Shown here: positions 8,359 to 16,512 of the stretch, piece by piece
Numbering within the stretch: position 1 is the first letter of the stretch
Layout: each line of letters opens with the position of its first letter
Source: Bacteroidia bacterium
Lineage (GTDB): Bacteria > Bacteroidota > Bacteroidia > Bacteroidales > Marinilabiliaceae
Assembly: GCA_030526155.1 (NCBI GenBank)
Contig: JAUNDI010000014.1
Location: 1-34,468 of the forward strand
Length of the DNA stretch: 34,468 nucleotides
Direction of reading: 5' to 3'
The notes under the pieces: model-generated
Database searches by the model: none
Told to the model about the DNA's origin: nothing
What the model saw: only the letters and a program-made list of their open reading frames with translations
Program-made: the position numbers and the translations under genes

Positions 8359-8655
8359 ATGACAAAAGCAGATATCGTTAACGAAGTTGCTAAGGGCACA
8401 GGTTTCGAGAAGGTAATGGTACAGAAGGTTATTGAGGCATTCATGGACTCGGTAAAGTCTTCTATGGAGAAGGGTAATGATGTATTTTTGCGTGGTTTTG
8501 GCAGTTTCGTTATTACAAAGCGTGCTGAGAAGACAGCTCGTAATATTTCTAAGAATACTACAATTATCATTCCAGAGCGTTACGTTCCTGTTTTCAAGCC
8601 TTCGAAGGAGTTCTCTGAAGAGGTTACAAAGAGTCTCGCTTTGATTAAGAAGTAA
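8359..8655 (+). CDS. HU/IHF family DNA-binding protein
   Basis: This is a 98-residue histone-like protein that bends and compacts DNA. It starts at the ATG at 8359 (MTKADIVNEVAKGTGF). A longer reading from 8299 would begin inside the promoter. Residues 1-45 form the helical dimerisation part. DVFLRGFGSFVITKRAEKTARN carries the family signature, and the beta-arm tip holds the usual intercalating proline (IIIPERYVPVFKPS). Codons are those of a highly expressed gene. The tiny COX24-like gene follows 128 bp later on the same strand. Whether it is HU proper or an IHF-like paralogue cannot be settled here. Confidence 0.95.
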   Translation: MTKADIVNEVAKGTGFEKVMVQKVIEAFMDSVKSSMEKGNDVFLRGFGSFVITKRAEKTARNISKNTTIIIPERYVPVFKPSKEFSEEVTKSLALIKK

Positions 8656-8783
8656 GAAAAGAAAAGGTTGTCCTACTAATAAATGTAACAAAAGATAGGG
8701 TAGAGCTCTATAAAGAGTTGTATTAATGAAGTAGGTCAAGATAATATTAACTGAATGTTTAACCCCATTAAAATCTAATTGTT

Positions 8784-8870
8784 ATGCCAAACGGTAAGAA
8801 GCATAAGAGACATAAGATGGCTACACACAAGCGTAAAAAGAGATTGAGATTGAATCGTCACAAGCACTAA
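8784..8870 (+). CDS. Tiny basic COX24/AURKAIP1-type ribosomal protein (bS22-like)
   Basis: This 28-residue ORF starts at the ATG at 8784 (MPNGKKHKRHKMATHKRK...) and ends LRLNRHKH. Sixteen of its residues are Lys, Arg or His. The K(K/R)xKRHKM...HKRKKRLR pattern is that of the COX24/AURKAIP1 domain, known as mitochondrial small-subunit protein mS38 and mycobacterial bS22. Bacteroidota genomes often carry such a 25-35-residue protein that automatic gene callers miss. It should bind 16S rRNA in the small subunit. It lies between HU and RNase G on the same strand, and a hairpin at 8919-8985 follows it. Confidence 0.85.
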   Translation: MPNGKKHKRHKMATHKRKKRLRLNRHKH

Positions 8871-8918
8871 TTGATCGATTAATCTTTTTTGCTTAAAGCA
8901 ATCTTATATAAAAGATTC

Positions 8919-8985
8919 AGAAGAGCTTCAAGGGGTGCTAGAGACGACAAAGAGTTGGGCATCATCGCTGAAGCTTTTCTTTTTT
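8919..8985 (+). terminator. Hairpin with T tract between the COX24-like gene and RNase G
   Basis: AGAAGAGCTTCA (8919-8930) pairs with TGAAGCTTTTCT (8969-8980) with one mismatch and is followed by TTTTTATT. The loop is long, 38 bases. It ends the COX24-like transcript or acts as an attenuator in the RNase G leader. It also argues against translation of RNase G from the GTG at 8935, which would lie inside the loop. Confidence 0.6.
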
Positions 8986-9018
8986 ATTAAAAAGTTCTTT
9001 GAAATAATTGAGATTAAC

Positions 9019-10551
9019 GTGAACGCAGAACTATTTATTCATGTTAGTCCTGAGGAGATGATGATAGCACTCCTTGAGGACAAGCGATTAGTGGAGTTGC
9101 GTAAAGAGAAACGTAATGTTCAGTTCGAAGTAGGAGACATATACGTTGGCAAGGTAAGGAAGCTAATGCCAGGCTTGAATGCAGCCTTTGTGAACGTAGG
9201 GTATGAGAAAGATGCCTTTTTGCACTACCTAGACTTAGGACAACAATTCCGCACGCAACAGAAGTTTCTAAAACAGGTCATAGACCAACGCAATCGCAAT
9301 CAGAATGAGTTGCCTCACGTTCGTCGTGAAAATGACATTGACAAAGGCGGTATAATTACCGATGTACTCCAACTAGGCGAGGAAGTATTGGTTCAAGTAG
9401 CAAAAGAGCCAATATCAACGAAGGGGCCAAGATTAACCTCTGAGATATCCCTCGCGGGCAGAAATTTAGTCCTCATGCCATTCTGTGACAAGATTTCTGT
9501 TAGTAAAAAGATAAAGTCTGGGGCGGAGCGCAATAGACTACGCAGCATTCTTCAACGAGTGAAAGCTAAAGATATGGGTATGATAATCCGTACGGTAGCT
9601 GAGAACTGCAGTGAAGAGGAGTTAGTAGCTGAGTATGAACTATTATATCAGCGTTGGGTTAAGTGCATTAACAAAGTTAGCGAGGTGAGACCTCCAGCAT
9701 TGGCACTTAGCGAGATGGAAAGAGCCAACGCCATGTTACGCGACCTATTAAGTCCTGACTTCAATACAATATATGTAGACGACGAAGAGGTGTATGAGCA
9801 GGTGAAAAGCTATGTAGCTCAGATAGCACCAGACCGTCTAGGTATCGTAAAGATGTACACTGGTAGCGTTTCGATGTTCGATGCTTTCAATATAGAGAAG
9901 CAGATACGACAATCTTGCGGCAAAGCCGTATCATTCAAGAGTGGAGCGTATTTGATAATTGAAACGACCGAAGCCCTTAACGTAATAGATGTCAATAGTG
10001 GTAATAAATCAAAGAGTGCCTCGGACCAAGAGAATAATGCGTTAGAGGTTAACTTAGCTGCAGCAGACGAGATAGCACGACAATTACGCCTAAGAGATAT
10101 GGGCGGCATTGTAGTGGTAGACTTTATAGACATGCAGTCGAGTGAAAATAGAACGAAGCTATACGAGCGAATGAAAACCGCTATGGCTTCAGACAAGACT
10201 AAACACAATATTTTACCACTAAGTAAGTTTGGTTTGATGCAGATAACCCGACAGAGGGTTAGACCTGTAATGAACATAGACACTACGGAAGTATGTCCGA
10301 CGTGCATGGGCAAAGGTCACATTGAGACATCAGTCAACCTACCAGAGATGATAGAGAATGCGCTAAAGCAGGAAGTTCATAAAGACGAGAAAGGCTCAAT
10401 AGTCCTAGTATGCAACCCATACATATATGCATACCTCAAGAAAGGCTTCCCAAGCACCATACTCAAATGGAAGTGGAAATACTCATGGAAACTTAGCGTA
10501 AGACAATCAGCATCACTAGGTATTGTAGAGTACAAGTTTTCACGACGTTAA
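9019..10551 (+). CDS. rng: Ribonuclease E/G family endoribonuclease
   Basis: RNase G cleaves single-stranded RNA and takes part in rRNA 5' maturation and mRNA decay. I start it at GTG 9019 (510 residues, V/MNAELFIHVSPEEMMIALLE), where family similarity begins. The upstream GTG at 8935 would add 28 unrelated residues encoded in a hairpin. Residues about 35-125 are the S1 RNA-binding domain (VGDIYVGKVRKLMPGLNAAF). The catalytic Mg-binding aspartates are visible in NVIDVNSGNKS (about D324) and VVVDFIDMQ (about D368). The Zn-link cysteines are in VCPTCMGKGH (about C426 and C429). It lacks the long C-terminal degradosome scaffold of RNase E. A strong terminator follows. Confidence 0.93.
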   Translation: MNAELFIHVSPEEMMIALLEDKRLVELRKEKRNVQFEVGDIYVGKVRKLMPGLNAAFVNVGYEKDAFLHYLDLGQQFRTQQKFLKQVIDQRNRNQNELPHVRRENDIDKGGIITDVLQLGEEVLVQVAKEPISTKGPRLTSEISLAGRNLVLMPFCDKISVSKKIKSGAERNRLRSILQRVKAKDMGMIIRTVAENCSEEELVAEYELLYQRWVKCINKVSEVRPPALALSEMERANAMLRDLLSPDFNTIYVDDEEVYEQVKSYVAQIAPDRLGIVKMYTGSVSMFDAFNIEKQIRQSCGKAVSFKSGAYLIIETTEALNVIDVNSGNKSKSASDQENNALEVNLAAADEIARQLRLRDMGGIVVVDFIDMQSSENRTKLYERMKTAMASDKTKHNILPLSKFGLMQITRQRVRPVMNIDTTEVCPTCMGKGHIETSVNLPEMIENALKQEVHKDEKGSIVLVCNPYIYAYLKKGFPSTILKWKWKYSWKLSVRQSASLGIVEYKFSRR

Positions 10552-10574
10552 CGTAAAGACTTACTTAAACTTAT

Positions 10575-10615
10575 ACGCATCATCGGTTATACAAATGCCG
10601 ATGATGCGTTTTTGT
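10575..10615 (+). terminator. Terminator of the RNase G gene
   Basis: ACGCATCATCGG (10575-10586) pairs perfectly with CCGATGATGCGT (10598-10609), followed by TTTTTGT. Confidence 0.9.
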
Positions 10616-10750
10616 ATTTACAGCACTCCCCTCTCGTTAGTATATATTCAAAGAATTTGTATTATGTTAAGTAAGCAATTCTAGACCATAGGGGAGAGGT
10701 ATACAAACAGAGACGATAGCCACTTTCATAGTTAAATAGTCTTAATAGTA

Positions 10751-10793
10751 CACAGAGAAAATACATCTTGTTTATTTTTGCACAGAGAATATA
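10751..10793 (+). promoter_or_regulatory. kdgK promoter flanked by a 13-bp direct repeat
   Basis: A -7 box TATTTTTG lies at 10773-10780. CACAGAGAAAATA (10751-10763) and CACAGAGAATATA (10781-10793) are direct repeats 30 bp apart with one difference. One lies near the -33 region and one directly after the -7 box, a layout expected of an operator. No TTTG -33 box is evident. Confidence 0.5.
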
Positions 10794-10814
10794 AAATAAC
10801 ATATACACACACAA

Positions 10815-11855
10815 ATGAAGACACGTATAGTGACATTTGGAGAAGTTCTCCTTCGCTTAACACCTCCAGGCTATTTGAAATTTCAGCAAAGTCAGATGCT
10901 AGCCGCCACATTTGGAGGAAGCGAGACAAACGTAGCTGTATCACTTGCACACTTTGGAATGGATTCATCCTTCGTGACCAGGCTACCAGAGAACGATATA
11001 GCAGAGTCGTGCATCTCAAACCTACGTTCACACAACGTAGATACAAGAGACATCATATTTGGTGGCGAACGCATAGGACTCTATTATATGGAGAGCACAG
11101 CCTCTATGCGTGCTGCTAAAGTTGTATATGACCGAGCCCATTCATCATTCTGCACATTAGAGCCAGGCATGATAGATTGGGAGAAAGTATTCCAAGGTGC
11201 GAAATGGTTCCATTGGTCGGGTATTGGTCCCTCATTATCTCAAAGCGCAGCCGACGTAGTAATGGAAGCCATAGAAAAAGCCAAATCTATGGGTATAAAG
11301 GTTTCGTCTGACCTAAACTTCCGAAAGAACCTTTGGAAATATGGCAAGAAAGCAGAGGAGGTAATGCCAGCACTCGCCAAGAGCTGTAATGTACTCTTCG
11401 GTACAGAAGGCGAGTATCAAAAAGCATTTGGCACTACCCCAATCGGATTTAATGTTGAGACAAAAGGCGACAAGCTAGATCCAGAACTATATCGTGCCAA
11501 CTGCGAGAAGATAATGTCCATGGCACCAGACTGTACACACATGTTCATAGCACTACGTAACGTACTAGATGCCGAGAGACATGTGCTAACAGGACTCCTC
11601 TATACAAGAGAGGGCAAGCTATACCACTCCCCTATCTACTTCATACAACACGTAGTAGACTGTGTAGGCGTAGGCGATGCATTCGCAGCAGGTATAATAT
11701 ATGGACTTGACACCTACGACGATCCACAAAAAGCATTAGATTTCGCCGTAGCAGCAGCAACATTGAAGAACACTGTAACGGGCGACTTCAACCTCATAAA
11801 AGCAGAAGAGGTAGTCACCCTTATGGAAGGTGAAGCAGGCAATATTTCTCGATAG
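10815..11855 (+). CDS. kdgK: 2-keto-3-deoxygluconate kinase, PfkB family
   Basis: This PfkB-fold sugar kinase probably phosphorylates 2-keto-3-deoxygluconate, linking uronic-acid (pectin, alginate) breakdown to the Entner-Doudoroff aldolase step. The 346 residues begin MKTRIVTFGEVLLRLTPPG. PfkB hallmarks are the N-terminal GGSETNVAVSLAHFG, the lid RIGLYYME, SSDLNFRKNLW in the middle, and the catalytic aspartate in CVGVGDAFAAGIIYGL near residue 285. The substrate call rests on resemblance to Bacteroides KdgK. The usual partner aldolase gene is not beside it, so another 2-keto sugar is possible. It is a single-gene unit bounded by terminators on both sides. Confidence 0.85.
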   Translation: MKTRIVTFGEVLLRLTPPGYLKFQQSQMLAATFGGSETNVAVSLAHFGMDSSFVTRLPENDIAESCISNLRSHNVDTRDIIFGGERIGLYYMESTASMRAAKVVYDRAHSSFCTLEPGMIDWEKVFQGAKWFHWSGIGPSLSQSAADVVMEAIEKAKSMGIKVSSDLNFRKNLWKYGKKAEEVMPALAKSCNVLFGTEGEYQKAFGTTPIGFNVETKGDKLDPELYRANCEKIMSMAPDCTHMFIALRNVLDAERHVLTGLLYTREGKLYHSPIYFIQHVVDCVGVGDAFAAGIIYGLDTYDDPQKALDFAVAAATLKNTVTGDFNLIKAEEVVTLMEGEAGNISR

Positions 11856-11877
11856 AGACATATTTATACGAAAAAAG

Positions 11878-11920
11878 CCCCTAAATGAAGAATAATACGA
11901 TTCATTTAGGGGGTTTTCTT
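11878..11920 (+). terminator. Terminator of kdgK
   Basis: CCCCTAAATGAA (11878-11889) pairs perfectly with TTCATTTAGGGG (11901-11912), preceded by an A run and followed by GTTTTCTT. Confidence 0.9.
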
Positions 11921-11953
11921 ATTGTTCTACAAGCATTATGTTGTTTTTCGCGT

Positions 11954-11961
11954 TATCTTTG
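11954..11961 (+). promoter_or_regulatory. -7 box upstream of the YbaK gene
   Basis: TATCTTTG matches the TAnnTTTG consensus and lies 25 bp before the start codon. I could not find a convincing -33 TTTG at the usual spacing. Confidence 0.5.
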
Positions 11962-11986
11962 TAAGTGAATTTATATAATTCGACAT

Positions 11987-12478
11987 ATGATGAAGATTAC
12001 TAAGACAAACGCAGCGCGTTTACTAGATAAAGCCAAAATAAAATATACACTAGTACCCTATGAGGTTGACGAAAGCAACCTTGCTGCCGACCATATAGCC
12101 AAAGAACTTGGAGAAGATATAAACCAAGTATTTAAGACCCTAACACTTAAGGGCGATAAAAGTGGAGTATTTGTATGCGTAGTACCAGGCAACAGAGAGG
12201 TTGACCTTAAGAAAGCTGCAAAAGCATCAGGCAATAAGAGTTGCGATATGCTACCTCTGAAAGAGCTTTTACCTACAACAGGTTATATCAGAGGAGGGTG
12301 CTCCCCTATTGGACTAAAAAAGCCATACCCAGTATATATAGACCAAACAGCATTGCAATACGAGAACATATATATATCAGCAGGACAGCGTGGACTACAA
12401 CTTTTCATGGCACCTACAGATATACAAAAAGCCGTCAATGCTACAATATCAGATGTATCAACGGATATAATAGGCTAA
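11987..12478 (+). CDS. ybaK: Cys-tRNA(Pro) deacylase, YbaK/EbsC family
   Basis: YbaK hydrolyses Cys-tRNA(Pro) mischarged by prolyl-tRNA synthetase, protecting translation fidelity in the cytoplasm. The 163 residues fit the family length. Characteristic segments are QVFKTLTLKGD with the conserved active-site lysine, VCVVPGNREVDLKKAAKA, and GYIRGGCSPIGLKK, the substrate-pocket loop. Two successive ATG codons (11987 and 11990) are possible starts. Only 4 bp separate its stop from the next gene, so the leucine-rich-repeat protein downstream must be co-transcribed with it. Confidence 0.92.
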   Translation: MMKITKTNAARLLDKAKIKYTLVPYEVDESNLAADHIAKELGEDINQVFKTLTLKGDKSGVFVCVVPGNREVDLKKAAKASGNKSCDMLPLKELLPTTGYIRGGCSPIGLKKPYPVYIDQTALQYENIYISAGQRGLQLFMAPTDIQKAVNATISDVSTDIIG

Positions 12479-12482
12479 TCGG

Positions 12483-13859
12483 ATGTTTGTAATAAAAGAC
12501 GGCGTATTACAGGAGTATAAAAACGACAACTCTGCATCAATCATCATCCCAGATGATGTAAAGATAATAGCAGAAGGTGTCTTTGCGGGCAATAAATATC
12601 TCAAGCGAGTTATCATACCTGAAGGGGTAATAGAGATAGGCAATGGCGCTTTTTATCACTGCACTAGCCTATCAGATATTGTTTTGCCCTCTACCCTATC
12701 TATTATTAATGAAGATGCTTTTGCCCACTGCTACAAGTTACGCAAGATAGATTTACCAGCAAGTCTCGTTAGCATTGGCAATAACGCATTTAGAGCATGC
12801 CATAATCTAGAGACACTATCTATCCCAGCACGATGCGATTTTGGTACTGGTATTATTGATGCATGTTGGTCCTTGCGTATTGTTAAGTTGCCATCCGATA
12901 TACCATTTATTAATGCTGACCTCTTTTCTGAGTGTTCTTCATTGGAGTGTATCGATATAGATGCAGACGAGAACTCTAAATACGTATCAGAGAATGGTGT
13001 ACTATATACGGCAGATAGACTAAGCATCGTAAGGATGCCTACAGCATTAGCTCAGGGCGACGTAGTAATACCAGAAGGCGTAATAGAGATAGGAGAGGGT
13101 GCATTCGCAGGATGTGACGAATTGGTTTCTCTCCATCTGCCATCCACAATAGAAGATATAGGTCAGGATGCCTTTAAAGATTGCTCTTCGCTTGCTAAGT
13201 TTGACGTTGATGGGGGGTATCTCACTACTATAGATGGTCTACTATTAAGAGGACACAAACTTTTGGCATGCCCTCCAAATTGGAATTCCAAAGATAATGT
13301 ATTGGTAGTTCCTGACTTCGTAGACGAACTTGCACCATATGCTTTTGCTAATTGCAAGAATATATCTCGCATAGTACTTCCTAAACACCTCATGGAGATA
13401 CCACAGGGCATGTGTGCAAGATGTTCTTCATTAACCGATATAAACATCCCAGAGCAATGTGACATCATACCTATTAGAGCATTCCTCGGGTGTAGGTCAT
13501 TAATGAATATCCATATCCCTAATGGAATAACCCGTATAGAGGATTCGGCATTCGAAGGGTGTAGCTCGCTATGTAATGTCGATATGCCGGATGATATTAC
13601 ACATATTGGCGCATTTGCCTTCGCAGATTGTACATCTATGATAATGATAGATCTACCAGCTTCCCTAACCAATCTTGGAGGAGGCGCATTTGCATATAGC
13701 GGACTAGTATCTGTAGCTATACCCTACTCGGTACAATCTATTGGGAAATGTGCATTTGCTTGTTGCCCTGATCTGACTACCGTGTCTATATCACCGCAAC
13801 TATCATCTTCTCCCGATTCCTCGTGGTTCTGGGAGTGCCCCAATATATTATTACCATAA
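12483..13859 (+). CDS. BspA-type leucine-rich-repeat protein without a signal peptide
   Basis: The 458 residues consist almost entirely of about 23-residue repeats of the LRR_5/BspA type. They recur as an 'IPEGVIEIGNGAFYHCTSL' pattern (for example residues 40-60, 185-210, 335-360). Many members of this family are exported adhesins, but this one begins MFVIKDGVLQEYKND with no signal peptide, lipobox or C-terminal sorting domain, so it looks cytoplasmic. A short stretch near residues 250-265 (GLLLRGHKLLACPPNW) breaks the repeats and resembles the KILLCPP-type spacer seen in related proteins. It starts 4 bp after ybaK. Its function is unknown, and protein-protein binding is the safe inference. 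Confidence 0.9.
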   Translation: MFVIKDGVLQEYKNDNSASIIIPDDVKIIAEGVFAGNKYLKRVIIPEGVIEIGNGAFYHCTSLSDIVLPSTLSIINEDAFAHCYKLRKIDLPASLVSIGNNAFRACHNLETLSIPARCDFGTGIIDACWSLRIVKLPSDIPFINADLFSECSSLECIDIDADENSKYVSENGVLYTADRLSIVRMPTALAQGDVVIPEGVIEIGEGAFAGCDELVSLHLPSTIEDIGQDAFKDCSSLAKFDVDGGYLTTIDGLLLRGHKLLACPPNWNSKDNVLVVPDFVDELAPYAFANCKNISRIVLPKHLMEIPQGMCARCSSLTDINIPEQCDIIPIRAFLGCRSLMNIHIPNGITRIEDSAFEGCSSLCNVDMPDDITHIGAFAFADCTSMIMIDLPASLTNLGGGAFAYSGLVSVAIPYSVQSIGKCAFACCPDLTTVSISPQLSSSPDSSWFWECPNILLP

Positions 13860-13865
13860 AAACGC

Positions 13866-13873
13866 TAAATTTG
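13866..13873 (+). promoter_or_regulatory. Possible -7 box for the metallo-hydrolase-rarA cluster
   Basis: TAAATTTG fits TAnnTTTG and lies 20 bp before the next start codon. No -33 match was found, so readthrough from the upstream genes is equally possible. Confidence 0.35.
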
Positions 13874-13893
13874 TATTATTAAACAATCGGCGT

Positions 13894-14661
13894 ATGAGAT
13901 TACTATTTCTTGGTACTGGAACATCTACAGGCATCCCAGTTATAGGCTGTAAATGCAAAACTTGTCAATCTACAGATAGACGAGACGATAGATTGCGTAC
14001 CTCTGCCCTATGGGAGGTTAATGGCTATAACATATTGATAGATGTAGGTCCAGATTTCCGTACGCAAATGGTAAGAGCTCATATAGATCGTGTAAATGCA
14101 ATACTCGTTACCCATCAACATTACGACCATGTAGGAGGACTAGATGATGTGCGTGGCTTGAACTACTCAATGAGGCAATCCATTAATGTATTTGCCGAAC
14201 CAAGAGTGGCTGCAGCATTTAAGCATAATCTCTCATATATCTTTGCCGAGAATAAATACCCTGGAGTGCCAGAGATAGGCCTTCATGAGATAGATATAAC
14301 TCAACCATTCGAGGCATGTCCTGGAGTAATGGTAACACCAATACGTGTGATGCACGGCAAATTGCCAATAGCAGGATTCCGAATAGCTAATTGGGCATAC
14401 ATTACAGATGCATCATATATAAGTGAAGAGAGCCTAGAGCAATTGAAAGATCTAGACGTACTAGTTCTCAATGCCCTAAGATACGAAGAGCATATGTCGC
14501 ACTTCTCCATTTCTCAAGCGCTTGAAGTAGTATCTAAGATAAAACCTAAACGTACATACTTCACCCATATAGCACACCACCTACCTCCACATGCAGATGT
14601 AGAGCCTACATTGCCAGAAAATGTATTCTTGGCATATGATGGATTAATAGTCAACGAATAG
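13894..14661 (+). CDS. PhnP-like metallo-beta-lactamase-fold hydrolase
   Basis: This 255-residue cytoplasmic metallo-hydrolase belongs to the PhnP-like branch, members of which cleave cyclic phosphodiesters. It opens MRLLFLGTGTSTGIPVIGC. A Cys cluster (CKCKTC, about residues 19-25) resembles the extra structural zinc site of PhnP. The metal motif THQHYDHVGGLDD lies near residue 70. Other metal ligands are in ITDASYIS (Asp) and FTHIAHHLPPH (His). The true substrate is unknown. It is 9 bp upstream of rarA, and with the downstream phosphatase the three genes form one tight unit. Confidence 0.88.
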   Translation: MRLLFLGTGTSTGIPVIGCKCKTCQSTDRRDDRLRTSALWEVNGYNILIDVGPDFRTQMVRAHIDRVNAILVTHQHYDHVGGLDDVRGLNYSMRQSINVFAEPRVAAAFKHNLSYIFAENKYPGVPEIGLHEIDITQPFEACPGVMVTPIRVMHGKLPIAGFRIANWAYITDASYISEESLEQLKDLDVLVLNALRYEEHMSHFSISQALEVVSKIKPKRTYFTHIAHHLPPHADVEPTLPENVFLAYDGLIVNE

Positions 14662-14670
14662 AAATTTGCG

Positions 14671-15945
14671 ATGAACCCATTAGCAGAACGTATGCGTCCC
14701 GATACGCTCGATAACTATATCGGGCAGAAACATCTTATTGGAGAGGGCGCTATTCTTCGTAAGATGATAGAGAGCGGACATATATCTTCTATCATCCTAT
14801 GGGGACCTCCTGGTGTAGGAAAGACAACCCTAGCGCATATTATATCTAAAACATTGGAGAGGCCTTTCTATACTCTATCGGCTATATCTTCGGGAGTTAA
14901 AGATGTGCGAGAGGTAATAGACCGTGCTGCAAAGGCTAGATTCTTCAATCCAGCTTCTCCTATTTTGTTCATCGACGAGATTCACCGTTTCTCAAAGGCG
15001 CAGCAAGACTCTCTTCTCGCTGCTGTTGAGGAGGGTACTGTTACACTTATTGGTGCAACCACAGAAAACCCATCTTTCGAGGTCATATCTCCTCTTCTCT
15101 CACGTTGCCAGGTATATGTGCTAAAGTCGCTAGAGCACGAAGATCTTGTCAATTTAGCTCATTTGGCTATTGAAAAGGATTCTGAGTTGTCTAAACTCAA
15201 TATCAAAATAGCAGAGGAGGCGGCTCTTGTACGTTATTCGGGTGGTGATGCGCGTAAGCTACTCAATATACTTGAGATGGTGTGCAATGCCCAATTAGGT
15301 GCTGATGAGATAATAATAGACGACAAACATATTACAGAGATACTCCAGCAATCGCCTGCTTTCTATGATAAGAATGGCGAGATGCACTATGATATAATAT
15401 CTGCATTTATTAAGTCTATTCGAGGTTCCGACCCAGATGCTGCTGTATATTGGCTTGCGCGTATGATTGAGGGCGGTGAGGATCCTAAATTTATCGCACG
15501 TCGTATCATTATCTCTGCGGCAGAGGATATAGGCCTAGCTAACCCGAATGCCCTCCTTATGGCAAACCAAGCTTTCGACGCTGTTAATAAGATAGGTTGG
15601 CCAGAGGGTCGTATTGTTCTCTCTGAAGCCGTAATATATTTAGCTACGTCGCCTAAGAGTAATTCGGCTTATAATGCTATAAATGATGCACTATCATTCG
15701 TAAAGCAAACGGGTAATCTCCCAGTACCTCTGCATCTACGTAATGCTCCTACCAAACTTATGGAGAAGCTAAATTATGGGCGCGACTATATGTATGCTCA
15801 TAATTACCCAGGTCATTTCGTTCAACAACAATATTTGCCAGATGCTATACCTAATCAGATGTTTTGGCATCCACAGGATAATCCTGCCGAGAATAATATG
15901 GGGGAGAGAATGAAGGCTCTTTGGCGTAATATAAAGATATACTAG
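14671..15945 (+). CDS. rarA: Replication-associated recombination protein A (MgsA/RarA)
   Basis: RarA is an AAA+ ATPase that acts at stalled replication forks, related to eukaryotic WRNIP1 and to the clamp loader. The 424 residues are full length. Visible features are the start MNPLAERMRPDTLDNYIGQKHL, Walker A GPPGVGKTT near residue 50, Walker B ILFIDEIHRF near residue 98, sensor 1 GATTENPSFE, and arginine-finger region SPLLSRCQVY. The tetramerisation domain follows from about residue 260. It is sandwiched between the metallo-hydrolase and the histidine phosphatase with gaps of 9 and 6 bp. Confidence 0.96.
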   Translation: MNPLAERMRPDTLDNYIGQKHLIGEGAILRKMIESGHISSIILWGPPGVGKTTLAHIISKTLERPFYTLSAISSGVKDVREVIDRAAKARFFNPASPILFIDEIHRFSKAQQDSLLAAVEEGTVTLIGATTENPSFEVISPLLSRCQVYVLKSLEHEDLVNLAHLAIEKDSELSKLNIKIAEEAALVRYSGGDARKLLNILEMVCNAQLGADEIIIDDKHITEILQQSPAFYDKNGEMHYDIISAFIKSIRGSDPDAAVYWLARMIEGGEDPKFIARRIIISAAEDIGLANPNALLMANQAFDAVNKIGWPEGRIVLSEAVIYLATSPKSNSAYNAINDALSFVKQTGNLPVPLHLRNAPTKLMEKLNYGRDYMYAHNYPGHFVQQQYLPDAIPNQMFWHPQDNPAENNMGERMKALWRNIKIY

Positions 15946-15951
15946 TAATAC

Positions 15952-16512
15952 ATGATTCACCTATACCTCTGTCGGCATGGTCAGACAGTAGAAAACCATA
16001 ATAGAATACTTCAGGGACAAATGCATGGTCACCTCAATGAAGAGGGGAAGCAACAAGCTATCTCTATGGGTGATAAATTACGCTCCATTAAGGCGGATGT
16101 TGTGATATGTAGCGACCTTCAGCGTTGTATAGACACCGCACATCTTGCACTTGGAGATAATCAAGAGTTAGTATTTGAGCCACTTCTAAGGGAGCGCGAT
16201 TGGGGACCTCTCACGGGAAAAACCATCGAAGAGGCTCGTTTGCACCCTGATATCGATAATTGTGGCGAAACAATAGCCGACCTATACAAAAGGGCAAAGA
16301 CACTACTTAGGAAGTGGGAGAATGAATATGATGGTCAGACTATCATTGCTTTCGGTCATGGTATGACTAATCGTGTCTTACAGGCAACATATTATGGCGT
16401 CTCTGTAAAAGAGATTGAGAAGATGGATAATGCTGAGGTACGCCAACTTGATATCCAAACACCTATAGTATTCAGATATCAAGTTGAGTCGTCTGAGGCA
16501 TCAGCTAATTAA
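15952..16512 (+). CDS. Histidine phosphatase family protein (phosphoglycerate mutase-like)
   Basis: This 186-residue protein of the histidine phosphatase superfamily has the phosphohistidine motif LCRHGQTVEN near residue 8. The second arginine lies in CSDLQRCIDTA, the acid in LRERDWGPLTG, and the second histidine in IAFGHGMTNR near residue 137. The substrate cannot be told, since CobC-like, GpmB-like and sugar-phosphatase members look alike at this level. It is the last gene of the metallo-hydrolase-rarA unit. Its stop overlaps the 3' end of the converging YhaN gene by 8 bp, with no terminator between them. Confidence 0.9.
   Translation: MIHLYLCRHGQTVENHNRILQGQMHGHLNEEGKQQAISMGDKLRSIKADVVICSDLQRCIDTAHLALGDNQELVFEPLLRERDWGPLTGKTIEEARLHPDIDNCGETIADLYKRAKTLLRKWENEYDGQTIIAFGHGMTNRVLQATYYGVSVKEIEKMDNAEVRQLDIQTPIVFRYQVESSEASAN

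Noticed and set aside
8672-8735. CCTACT/AGTAGG pairing in the HU-COX24 intergenic region as a structured RNA
   Set aside because: Only 6 bp pair across a 52-base loop with weak internal pairing, which is expected by chance.
10624-10702. CCCCTCTC and GGGGAGAG pair near the kdgK promoter that looks like an inverted repeat
   Set aside because: The second word is not the reverse complement of the first, so no stem forms.
12241-12492. Out-of-frame ORF inside ybaK and other overlapping antisense ORFs across the window
   Set aside because: These are alternative-frame shadows of well-supported genes, with no own motifs or promoters.
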